From Mastigamoeba balamuthi (Eukaryota > Evosea > Mastigamoebida > Mastigamoebidae), in the NCBI GenBank assembly GCA_902651635.1, contig CACRSC010000093.1:26952-52332 (forward strand): a stretch of DNA of 25,381 bases, written 5' to 3'. Position numbers and translations under genes: made by a program. Below are positions 1-8,600 of the stretch, in pieces. The notes beneath the pieces were generated by a model. It worked only from the letters and a program-made list of their open reading frames with translations. It was not told where the DNA came from and made no database searches. Positions within the stretch are counted from its first letter, which is position 1. Each line of letters begins with the position of its first letter.

Positions 1-252
1 TAGCAGACACAATGCTGTAGGATGCATTGCAGAAGGTTTGCTATACAGTGCTACACTGATACTCTCTGCTATGTAGCATAGCAGAAGGCACTAGAGCACC
101 TTTCACTGTGTGTATGGTGGAGCAGACCATATAGTTAGTGTAGCAGCAGTGTGTAGCAGACCTTCTGCTACGAGTCACTGCAGCAGCAATTCACTTCTGC
201 TACACTACGTAGTAAAGCAAGCGGAACTGAATCCACTACAGCACGTAAACGT
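1..252. repeat. Left block of short GTAGC-rich inverted repeats
   Basis: The block is dense in GTAGC/GCTAC and TAGCAGA words that pair with each other as short inverted repeats. Its inner part (about 180-252: ATTCACTTCTGCTACACTAC, then GCGGAACTGAATCC, then GCACGTAAACGTG) recurs in the same orientation at about 1,209-1,293. Two direct copies of an ~80 bp unit therefore flank the ZnF-like ORF. It could be one end of a non-autonomous mobile element or a diverged satellite. I see no gene in it. Confidence 0.6.
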
Positions 253-726
253 GATTGACATGATATGGAAGTGAACTGTCTCGATTGGCTCAAGCTGCTT
301 CATCCTCTCTTTGATGTTGTGTTTATTTTGCCAAATAATTGTGTCTGTGAAATATTCACCTATAGAATTATTTAGTATGTACAAACCTGTGCTGGAGCTG
401 CCCATAACATACTGGCATTTGTTCTCTGCTGCTTTGGTCTGGATCAGCACAGCAGTTCTGTTAGTCACCAACAGAGAAGACCATCTTCCAGATGTTCCAT
501 TCCACTTCTTGGGGCAGTGGCGACCATCCATGTGGCCAGCCCTCTGCAGGTTACGCTGCATCGAGTAGTACCTGTCACATGTTCTGCAGCGATATGGTTT
601 GTCCTTCCCGTCCTTCCTCTCATATACTTGACCTGCAGCTGTGTGTTTCACGTGGCCTTGCTCTCCTGTTCCTGCAACATTGCCTGCTCCACTCAATCCC
701 TTCTGTATCGCTGTCTCAGTGCACAA
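205..726 (-). CDS. Zinc-finger-like ORF inside repeat block, probably a gene or element fragment
   Basis: An open frame of 173 codons runs on the minus strand from 726. Near its middle is a Cys/His cluster: C-x2-C-x14-H-x4-H in YRCRTCDRYYSMQRNL followed by HMDGRHCPKKW. This resembles a C2H2 finger with two extra residues before the first His. A basic, polar stretch (KDGKDKPYRC) precedes it. The first codon is TTG, not ATG, so the frame is probably an exon or a truncated piece. The C-terminal end runs into the left repeat block. With repeats on both sides, a DNA-binding protein of a mobile element is a reasonable guess, but I do not recognise the family. It could also be a chance ORF carrying a real finger remnant. 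Confidence 0.4.
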   Translation of the reverse strand: MCTETAIQKGLSGAGNVAGTGEQGHVKHTAAGQVYERKDGKDKPYRCRTCDRYYSMQRNLQRAGHMDGRHCPKKWNGTSGRWSSLLVTNRTAVLIQTKAAENKCQYVMGSSSTGLYILNNSIGEYFTDTIIWQNKHNIKERMKQLEPIETVHFHIMSITFTCCSGFSSACFTT

Positions 727-779
727 ATGACGTCAAGTGCAAATCAGCCAGCTGGCAAAATCTAGGCTGCTCACCCTCA

Positions 780-1295
780 GGCTTCCGCTACACTTAGCTA
801 TGCAACTAATTCCGCTATGCACTGCTACACATACCTTTGCTGCACTGTGTAGTGGATCACCCTTCGCAACACATTGCTACATTGGCATCTGCTACACAGT
901 GTAGCGGATGCACCCATCGCTACATGCCGCTACATCTGTCTTCACTATGCCATGTAGCGAAGGTACCTCCGCTATGCATCCTAGCGAAGCATATATAGCA
1001 ATGCATAGTGGCGGCACATCTGCTACTCTGTGTAGTGAAGGTGCCTTCACTACGCCATGAAGCGGAGGTACCTTCGCTATGCGGTGTAGCAGAGCCTGTG
1101 TGGCAGTATGTAGCAGAGGTACCTCCGTTACGCATTGCTACATGCACTTCGCTATGCTGCATAGCGGAGATACCTCCGCTACACTCAGCTACACAGGTGC
1201 CACTACGCACTGCTGCTGAAATTCACTTCCGCTACACTACGTAGCGGAGCATGCATAGCACTGCATAGTGGAACTGGATCCGCTATGGCACGTAA
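780..1295. repeat. Right block: array of ~22-bp GGTACC-centred palindromes
   Basis: At least five related palindromes lie at 954-975, 1032-1053, 1059-1080, 1110-1131 and 1161-1182, with a core close to AGCGRAGGTACCTYCGCT. The copy at 1032-1053 has perfect 10-bp arms around a 2-bp centre. Between them lie single GCTAC/GTAGC half-units. The final ~85 bp (1209-1293) repeats the unit at 180-252 in direct orientation. ORFs here are by-products of the repeats. Confidence 0.7.
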
Positions 1296-1559
1296 ATGTG
1301 CTCGATGTGTACCCACCCAGCAAACCTCATCCAGCCATGGGACTTGATTTTTTGGTGAGCATGGCCACTCACAAGGAGTCTGCATCTCTAAGTACCCCTT
1401 TGCAAACCCCAGTTTTTGCTATGGTCAAAATTTCACAAAAGTAGTATAAATTACAGTAGAAAAACGTGTTTTAAACACGAAAAATAAGCTGAAAATGCGA
1501 AAATCAATGGAAAAACGTGAATTTATCAAAATCTGGAAAATGAGAAAACAGGTACTTAC
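1296..1559. other. AT-rich spacer, no gene seen
   Basis: I see no convincing coding frame. A 15-bp palindrome CGTGTTTTAAACACG lies at 1465-1479, in a stretch rich in AAAA runs. The minus-strand continuation of the broken gene ending at 1560 would fall here if it has further exons, but I could not trace one. Confidence 0.5.
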
Positions 1560-2199
1560 TGTTGTTGATGTAGTCCCAGAGAACAATCCCCCATGTGGAA
1601 GCCCCTCCCTCCAGAATTACAGGGATGTCTCCGACTTGGTAGGAGACTATTATTGGCAGTACACTCAGAGTTGGTGCGATGCCAAACAGCTTGGGCTGAA
1701 TGATCTCTCTCTTTGTGTCAATTGCCCTCTTGGTTTCTTTAAGAAGCAGTGTTAAGACGATATGTAACTTTATGGCATTACCAGTTATGGCATCAGGGAA
1801 AAGAAGTGGAAGTAGTCATTGGTTGAAGTTATTCTCTGCCTCCATCACAGCTAAGTGGCTTTGCTCGATGCTCTTGCACACTTCCTTCGCCTGCTCATTG
1901 CCCTCCTTTTTCTTTTCCTTCTTCTTCTTCTCTGAGGCTTCCTTCTTTTATTCTGTCTCAATTGTGAAGAAGGACTCTTCCTTCTTCTTCTTCTTCTTTA
2001 TCTGGTTATCTTTGACTGCTATCACCTGAGATTCAACAATCAGTCTATTGTTATCGCCAGCAATTAAACAGTTTAGCATTAACAAAGACTGGACAGCATT
2101 GCTCAAACCATTAATGATCACCAATTCTTTATCGCCAGTGATAAAGTATGCAGACATAAAGCTACAGTAAGACCAAAAACTATTTGTGAATAAGAACAA
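1560..2199 (-). pseudogene. Decayed spliced gene of unknown function
   Basis: One minus-strand frame reads like protein from 2199 down to 1560 but is broken by two in-frame stops: TAA at 1950-1948 and TGA at 1818-1816. Past the stops the same frame goes on with a Lys-rich, probably coiled-coil stretch (KKEASEKKKKEKKKEGNEQ), then SIEQSHLAVMEAENNF, and after the second stop an ordinary mixed-composition stretch including REIIQPKLFGIAPTLSVLP and QVGDIPVILEGGASTWGIV. It ends at a good 5' splice site (A|GTAAGT at 1560/1559, phase 1). A frame that stays protein-like across stops and ends at a splice site suggests a pseudogene. No family is recognised. Introns hiding the stops are possible. Confidence 0.4.
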
Positions 2200-2731
2200 G
2201 CATCTTATCGCTGGTGATAACTTATATCAGTCTCTCACAAAGGTGTTTATCGCCGGCGATAAATCTAAGCAACAAAGATATTTAGTAATGACGTCACGTT
2301 TTACGTCACGCATAAGATATTTTAAGATATTTTTCATTTTATAAGTCTTCCTCTGTGAGTGAAGTCCACCTGCTACTTGGCAGGTTAGTTATAATAATGA
2401 ATCTATTTGAAATATCTTTAGATATTTCAGCAATATCTAAATATATCTAGATATTTCTTCAACTTCTATCACTGGCGATAAACACTATCACTTGCACATG
2501 AATACCTTAGGAAAGATTTTGTTTAACTTTATCCAATTACTGAAAGAAAATGAAGTGCCTCTTTCTCTGCTGCCGATTGCATACCACATCACTGCATCAG
2601 AATGGCTCATATCACACTCTGATTCTCACTGACATAAAGTCTAAATAAAAATCACTTTGTTGTTACAATATGGTTCTCTTTCTCACTTGCTGTTTTTCTT
2701 CATATGTTTTATAATTATCACCAGTGATTAT
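2051..2731. repeat. Six dispersed copies of a TTATCGCCRGYGATAA palindrome
   Basis: Copies lie at 2051-2067 (partial), 2127-2146, 2205-2220, 2246-2263, 2467-2482 and about 2714-2731. The copy at 2246-2263 is a perfect 18-bp palindrome, TTTATCGCCGGCGATAAA. The others carry one or two changes, mostly symmetric or at CpG (CG to CA/TG). Between them, 2315-2345 and 2405-2458 hold a second family of AT palindromes built from AGATATTT/AAATATCT. Two TGACGTCA-type sites lie at about 2289-2312. The block could be subterminal repeats of a DNA transposon or a cluster of protein-binding sites. Apart from the start of the broken gene at 1560-2199, I see no gene here. Confidence 0.65.
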
Positions 2732-3018
2732 TTTGTTCAAATTCATACCAGTTTTTTCATTTTTCTCTGCCTTCTTTTTCTTGTTTTTCTGCCTCCAAAT
2801 TCACTCTCATCCTTTTCAAATTATGATGTTCTTTTTTCTATCATTGTTTTTTTGTCATTGCTCTCTTTTTTGTTACTTTTTGCTGTTTTCTGATTTTTCC
2901 TTTTTCAAATTTTTGACAGTTTTTAAAATTAGTTTTAACCTCTGTTTGTAGTGCTCAATGTGGCTTCTCCACCAATGATGAACACGATTCCACTGCCACT
3001 TGAACCATGTGAATCGAA
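2732..3018. other. Low-complexity T/C-rich stretch
   Basis: Runs of TTTTTC and CTTT produce spurious Phe/Leu-rich plus-strand frames. I see no gene signal. It lies just beyond the C-terminal end of the transposase remnant. Confidence 0.5.
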
Positions 3019-3021
3019 GCT

Positions 3022-3399
3022 TCATCTTGTGCTTTTCCCATTGATAAAGTCATAGAGGCTTACGTGCTTGAATGGGGTGAGCAGCACTGTGCTCAGCACA
3101 CTCACGTGTGCATTGTCTGTGAGAAAGCCAGACTGCTCCTGACCGAGAAACAGAGCAGTTTGTCTCCAGACCTTGAGGTCATGGTTCATGCCAATGAACG
3201 GGCCCCAGATGTCCATTGGCATTCCAGAGTTGTTGATAATGACCTGAAGCTTAATGACGTAGCCCTTGTACTTGCCATTATAGAACAGCTGCTGTTGCTT
3301 CATGGGCTGTGAGATGTAGATCGCCTTGGTGTCAACGGAGCCATGGATCGAGGGAGACCATGGAGGTGGAACCCAGTTTGACTGATGGCCTTGGGCATT
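3022..3399 (-). pseudogene. DDE transposase fragment, PIF/Harbinger-like
   Basis: The minus frame is open from 3399 to 3022. Its start reads WSPSIHGSVDTKAIYI, matching the first catalytic Asp motif of the family (G-x-x-D-x-x-x-I-x-I). Then come LFYNGKYKGYVIKLQVI and GPFIGMNHDLKVWR, which fit the second Asp motif (P-G-x-x-H-D). The third acidic motif is not found; the frame ends soon after LLTPFK. About 125 residues are present, against some 300-400 for an intact PIF/Harbinger-type nuclease. This is a remnant whose product would cut and paste its own element if whole. Frames further upstream on this strand (3444-3795) may be decayed N-terminal parts. Family assignment is by motif memory. Confidence 0.6.
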
Positions 3400-4031
3400 T
3401 CACACGGCCTGGCCTATTGGCAAAATCAATCAATCGATGTATATCAATTTAAGTGAAGTGGTGTGAAAAGATGTACATTCATCTTGTCAACTTTACCAGT
3501 AAGGTAGCACCACAAATGCTGCATGCAGCACACAAAGTTGCCAATGTCGAGAGCATGGTTTGGTGTTTCTGTGTCCAGAATTCCGTAGCACTTGAAGTAC
3601 AGCAGAAGGTAAAGAAGGTCGTTGAGCTTCTTGAGGAGTGTATTTGAGCCACTGTAGCACTCGAAGACACACTGCAGGAATGGCATGGGGTAACCCCAAC
3701 ATGACCAGCCATACCTTAAAGTGTGGTTGCAGATTGAGCTGCTGCTTGCAGATGGCTGCTGTGGCAAGGTTCATAATGGCCTTGTAATTGAGCAACAGGA
3801 GTGCTGTAACGATGTAGGCACTTAAAACAAAGTGACTCTTAGCAATGTAACTGATTAATCAGTATGTAACATGGCTACTGCATCAGATACATCGCTACAA
3901 CCAATATATTCTATAGATGATGCAAATTTTGCCCACACCACACCAATCTGCCCATATTATGGTGGCCTCTCTGTCTGGTCCAACCAATCCATGGAAGCTG
4001 CCAGGGCTGCAGCACCTGTCCGTATGACAGT
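3400..4031. other. Probable decayed transposase N-terminal region and spacer
   Basis: Several short overlapping minus-strand frames (3444-3795) look weakly protein-like but shift frame repeatedly, as expected if the element has decayed. On the plus strand a stretch at about 3,920-4,010 (including PICPYYGGLSVWSNQ) might be an upstream exon of the small gene that follows; I could not fix its boundaries. Confidence 0.3.
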
Positions 4032-4783
4032 ATGTCAACTCCAGCTGTGTGCATGGTCACTGCCCTCAACTGGAGGGACAGCAAGGACTTGAAGGTGCGT
4101 GCCCACCCTTCACTCAGTACTCTCTCCTTGTCTGGGCTCATGATGACTGTGACCTTCTGCAGAACAAGCACAACACGTGGATGATGGCCAACAAGGGCTA
4201 CATCATACTTGAGGTGAATGACATAAGTGCCCTCGAGCACCTTGTCTGTGAGGCTAGCAGCATATGTAATGGTCTAACCATCTATCACTCTCCTTGATAA
4301 CACCACTAACATGACTACCCCCTCCCCCCCCCCATAACAGGTGTGAAAGCCATCGATGATGACGTCAGTGCATTTGCCCTGGTGGCAGCTGCACCCATGA
4401 TGAACACTGCAGTGGACCTTACCGCCATTCTGTCCAGCAGCTTCACATGCCTTCAGGTATGTTTGGCCCCTTTCTCTCCCCCCCGCCACCCATGCAGCCC
4501 CAATTGCACATTGAAATCACATTAAGAGTGCTATTTCAGTGTGATCTCATGCCTTTCCTTCTTGCATGCCCTGCAGGAAGCACTTGTGGCACAGATGCAA
4601 GCTGTGGTTGCCACTGTGAATGCCAGCAATGCAGACAAGGCATACCAGTGCTGTGCTGATGAGGAGGATGCTGCCAAACAGAGAAGGTTCTGCTGGTGCA
4701 GCTCTGGTGGGAAACACCAGAGAAGCAGCAGCACCAGCAGCAAGAGCAAGAGCTGCAGTGACGCTGAGTCCTCTAATAGATAA
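4032..4783 (+). CDS. Small four-exon gene, unknown function
   Basis: Exons 4032-4094, 4163-4265, 4341-4456 and 4577-4783 join in phase to a 162-aa protein ending at TAA 4781-4783. Donors are GTGCGT, GTAATG and GTATGT; acceptors end TTCTGCAG, ATAACAG and CCTGCAG. Reading phases 0, 1 and 0 match across all three introns (68, 75 and 120 nt). The protein starts MSTPAVCMVTALNWRDSKDL. It then has a mixed alpha/beta-like part (NKGYIILEVNDISALEHLV), an Ala-rich helical part (DVSAFALVAAAPMMNTAVDL) and a low-complexity Ser/Lys tail after a Cys-containing segment (CCADEEDAAKQRRFCWC). I recognise no family. The true start could lie further upstream, since related-looking coding sequence occurs before 4032. 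It could be a transposon passenger, given the neighbourhood. Confidence 0.45.
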
Positions 4784-5633
4784 ACAGCAATTTAATCACA
4801 TCGATGACTAAATCCTTACTAAGGATTTGGTCAGTGCTGTATCTTTTGCACAAAATGTGCTTTGTTAGCTTATGTAGTGTAGTTCAACGAGTCTCTGGGG
4901 CTGAGGAGAGGTCTGCAGGCGAGGACCACGACAGATGCAGAACTGAGTATTCGAACAGTGAGTCACCAAGGAGAAACGTGGAGGTCGAGGTGCTGAGGTC
5001 GAGGGGACATCATGTACAGGTACCGAGGGATGCAGCAGGGATGGACATGATGCTACAGCTCAACATCGCACAGCTGAGCAGCCTTCTCACAGAGGTCGTA
5101 AATCCGTTCCCAATTCAATCGGACACGGGGAGGTTGGTTGGCGTGGCAGGGAGGTTGTCTGACAGACACATATTTTTGAACCCCGCAGGGTGGCATTGGG
5201 AGCGCAGTGGCTCAGCTGCTGGCTGTGCCCCTCGTCCCCCAAGTGCTGCTGCTCTGCTGTGTGTGCCCCCGGCAGACTAACGGTGGTGACCGCAGGGCTG
5301 GGCCCCGGGATGAGAGCAGGTGGGGTGGAACACCCTGGGGTGCGCCACCGCAGGGAGGGGTGGGTGAGCTGTGCCACGTCACCCGCTGCACAGTGTGTGC
5401 ACAACGGCCACGACGTTTCTGACACTTTTCCCCGAGAGGGGCGACGTCAGAGGCACGACGAGAGTGCAGAAGAGGGACAGAGACGAGGCCCAGCGCCAGT
5501 TTCGTTTTGGGGGCGGTGTGGGCTGCGACGTCACACAACAAACAGCAGACCTCACAGCACCCCTGCTGCCCTCCACCTCCTCCTCTTCCCCTCACCCCCA
5601 ACCCTCGGCTGCCCCGGGCCACACAGCACAGCC
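4784..5633. other. Upstream region of gene 1, turning GC-rich and CpG-rich
   Basis: Composition shifts from AT-rich to GC-rich at about 5.1 kb. A plus-strand ORF (4804-5280) has no family features, and others here are products of GC richness. The frame of the gene 1 start is open upstream to 5190 with no stop, so an earlier start cannot be excluded from sequence alone. I see no TATA box. Confidence 0.45.
5375..5534. promoter_or_regulatory. Three ACGTCA (CRE/bZIP-like) motifs upstream of gene 1
   Basis: CACGTCAC at 5375-5382, GACGTCAG at 5443-5450 and GACGTCAC at 5527-5534 lie 100-260 bp before the proposed start. ACGTCA is the core bound by many eukaryotic bZIP factors. The motif is also found elsewhere in the window (for example about 727 and 2289), so enrichment is unproven. 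Confidence 0.3.
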
Positions 5634-8600
5634 ATGAGCCTCTCTGTGACCCTCGGCAACTTCACCCTCGCTGACACCGCCAGGTGCCCTCCTCCCTCGC
5701 TCCCTCGCTGCTTCCGCTTCCCTACTGCCGCTGCGCTGCCCCTGCTCACGCTCTGCCCTCGTGGTGCTGGTGCTGCGGCTGAGACAGGCCCCTGGGGCCC
5801 GACGTGCAGTGCCTCGTGCAGGTCAGCTTCGGGGCCATGCAGGCCACCACGCCCCTCTGCACCCCCAACGAGAACGGCGTCTACGCCTTCCCCGGCTTCG
5901 CCATCTTCCTCGACACCACCACCACCACCTCCATCGGAGTCGAGGTGCGCCCTCCGCCCCGCCTGGCGGTCTCTGGGTCTCTGGGCCTCGGGCTCTCTTG
6001 GGGCCCTACATTTGTTTGCAGCACTGCACCTCTGTTGTGCAGTTGGCACTCGACAGTTCAAATTCGAATTCAATTCAATTCGCCTGCCCTCACGGCTTTC
6101 TCGAACTGCGTATGTGCGGCGGCGGCGGCCACGGGCAACGGCAGGTGCACGTGGCGTCGGGGGCGCTGGTGGACAGCGGGGAGCTGCCGGTGGGGCGCCT
6201 GTCGGGCACGACGGCGACGCTGCGCCTGCGCTGCGCTGAGCTCTCGGTCTCTGTCGAGCGCGCCAGCGGCGGCAGCCGCGACATCGAGGGCCAGCCGGGC
6301 ACCTCCCGCGCCCTCGTCGTCGGCATCAACAGTGCGCTCCACGGCCCCGCCTGCCCGCTGCTCTCAGCAGACCGGAATTCTGACGTGGGCGATGACGTCG
6401 GCGTGTGACGTGTGCGCGGCGTGGTGGCAGAGTACCCCGAGGGGTTTGAGCTGGAGGGGTGCATCAACGACACGCTGACGGTGCGGACGTGGCTCGAGCA
6501 CATCGGCATCGACATGAAGGACGTCAAGGTCCTCCTCGACGAAGACGCCACCGAGGCGGCCGTCCTCCGCGAGCTCCAGGCGCTCGTGGCCGACGCCGGC
6601 GCAGGCGACCTGCGCGTCTTCACGTACAGCGGCCACGGCACCGTCTCGCGCATCAACGGCGTCAAGATCGCCGCCATCTGCCCCATGTGCGCAGTCGCAC
6701 AGCAGTTGCACAGCAGCGACTCACGCGCAGCACCCGCACACGGCACAGAGACTTCTTCGACAACAGGACGAACCCGCAGCTGACGTCGGACAGGCTGGGG
6801 TCGGTGCTGATGCCCGCAGCGCAGCGCGGGGCGACGGTTGTGATGCACATGGACTGCTGCCACTCGGGCACCATGGGCACCACGTGGAAGCCGGACCCCA
6901 ACGGCGACGACGTCAACTACAGGAAGCCCCGCTTCATCCCCGAGGACCTCACGGGCGTGACGGAGGACAGCCGCGACCTCAGCAGCGTCCTCGACTTCCA
7001 CAAGACCTTTGCCGCCATCAACAACTCCCTCTGCGCCCAGGACCAGAAGCGCCAGGCCAGGGTGCGCTCTCTCACATCCACTCAGACACTCGCAGCACAT
7101 AGGCACCACACCAGCAATGACATGCGGACACACACCACAGACGCACGCACTGTGCAACACAAGCACTCACAGCACCTCGACAGGCTGCAAAGTCGCCACT
7201 GGGCGCGCAGGACGGGACAGTGACCACGACGAGCGGGGCCAAGGTGCACCTGAGGCCTGGCCGGCTGATGCTATTCGGGTCGGTGATGGACAGCCTGCGG
7301 TGCGGCGTGGACCTGGGGGCCGCAGCGAGGGCGGGGATGACGGTGGGCCCCAACGAGGAGGGCAGGTTCCTCAACATCGTCGACGGCACGTCGGGCATCG
7401 CGCCCGAGGTGGTGGAGGCGGCCACCAACATCACCGTCGAGGGCTCGCGCGACATCGACAGCGAGCTCAGCGACGAGGGCGCCAAGGCGCTGTCGGCCAT
7501 GAGCGCCAGGGGTTGGGCCGACGCCGTCGTCAAGGCCCTGCGCGCCGACCCCAACAGGTTGACCGACATCATCAACGGCGTCACGGGCGCCGACGCCACG
7601 CCGCAGCACCGCAACCTCGTGGCCAAGGACATCGCCGACACGGCCCTGGTCCGACACATCGTCACCCGCATCGCCGCGTGCAACAGGTCCAGGGGCGCCG
7701 CGCGCGCCCCCATGGACGCGCAGCTGCTGAGCATCGCGCGCCTGAAGCCCGACCAGCAGGAGGCCGCGCTGCGCAGGGCCCCACTCTCCAAGTGCCTGCA
7801 CTGCCTCGACACCTTCAGCCTGCAGGACATACAGGAGGAGGACGAGAAAAAGAGGGGCCAGACGGACAAGGACGCGAGGGCGCCGCAGCAGAAGGCCAAT
7901 CTTCTTTACGACAAACCGGAGTTCATCAGGGCCGCCGAGGTCACCAAGCGCGGCTGGTCTGACGTCTTCCACAGCGTCCTCAACGTCGCGGGCAATGTCG
8001 CCGTGGAGATTGCCAAGCAACACGCGAGCAGGGGGCTCAAGGGGGAGGAGCTCAAGACCGCCCTGGGAACAGCGCAGGACTACGCCACGGTCGACGCGCT
8101 GGCCAGAGTCATCGACTGCCACCAGAAGGCGCCCGAGCCCAAGCCCCAGTGGCGCATGAAGTTGATCAAGGATGTGTCCAGGGCGCTCAACTACAACAAG
8201 CTGGAGCCGGCGCAACTGCAGGCGCTGCTGGACCACCCGCGCGAGGTGCTCGTCAAGAGTGTCAAGAGCGAGGAGCAGATGAAGGACGTCAGGGCCGCCT
8301 TCATCGAGTCGGCGCACAACGGGGACCCAAGCGTCGTCGCCGGTGACATCTCCCAGGGCGCGGCTGTGGCGCCGGGCAGCGCGGGGCTGCTGCGGGCGGT
8401 GCGGGAGGTGTCGTTCCGCGGGTTTGGCGACCTGCTGGGCAAGGTGCTCGGCAAGGCCCCTCTGGTCGTCCAGACGTTGATCGACGGCGCCTTCAGGAGC
8501 CTCGAGGACGAAAAGGAAGCCGAGAAGAGCAGGGACCTCTCGCCGCCGTCGCACGAGAAGATGGACAGCGAGACGCTTCTGCGCCACGTGTGCAACATGG

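Noticed and set aside
1-1295. CRISPR-like array
   Set aside because: Units are palindromic and irregularly spaced, spacers are not unique, and the host is clearly eukaryotic.
2657-2951. Phe/Leu-rich plus-strand ORFs resembling membrane proteins
   Set aside because: They arise from T/C-rich low-complexity DNA; no start context, motif or splice support.
4804-5280. 158-codon plus-strand ORF upstream of gene 1
   Set aside because: No recognisable domain, unlikely composition changes along its length, and it spans the AT/GC transition. It could be 5' leader sequence.
5190-6239. Long GC-rich plus-strand ORF of 349 codons across the gene 1 start
   Set aside because: It reads through introns of gene 1 and leaves the C2-like and caspase frames. 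Only its part from 5634 to 5683 fits the spliced model.
6385-6432. Alternative 46-48 nt intron removing the stop at 6406
   Set aside because: It breaks phase or needs a poor acceptor. The GTGCGC donor at 6332 with acceptor at 6430 restores GINKYP and matches genes 2 and 3.
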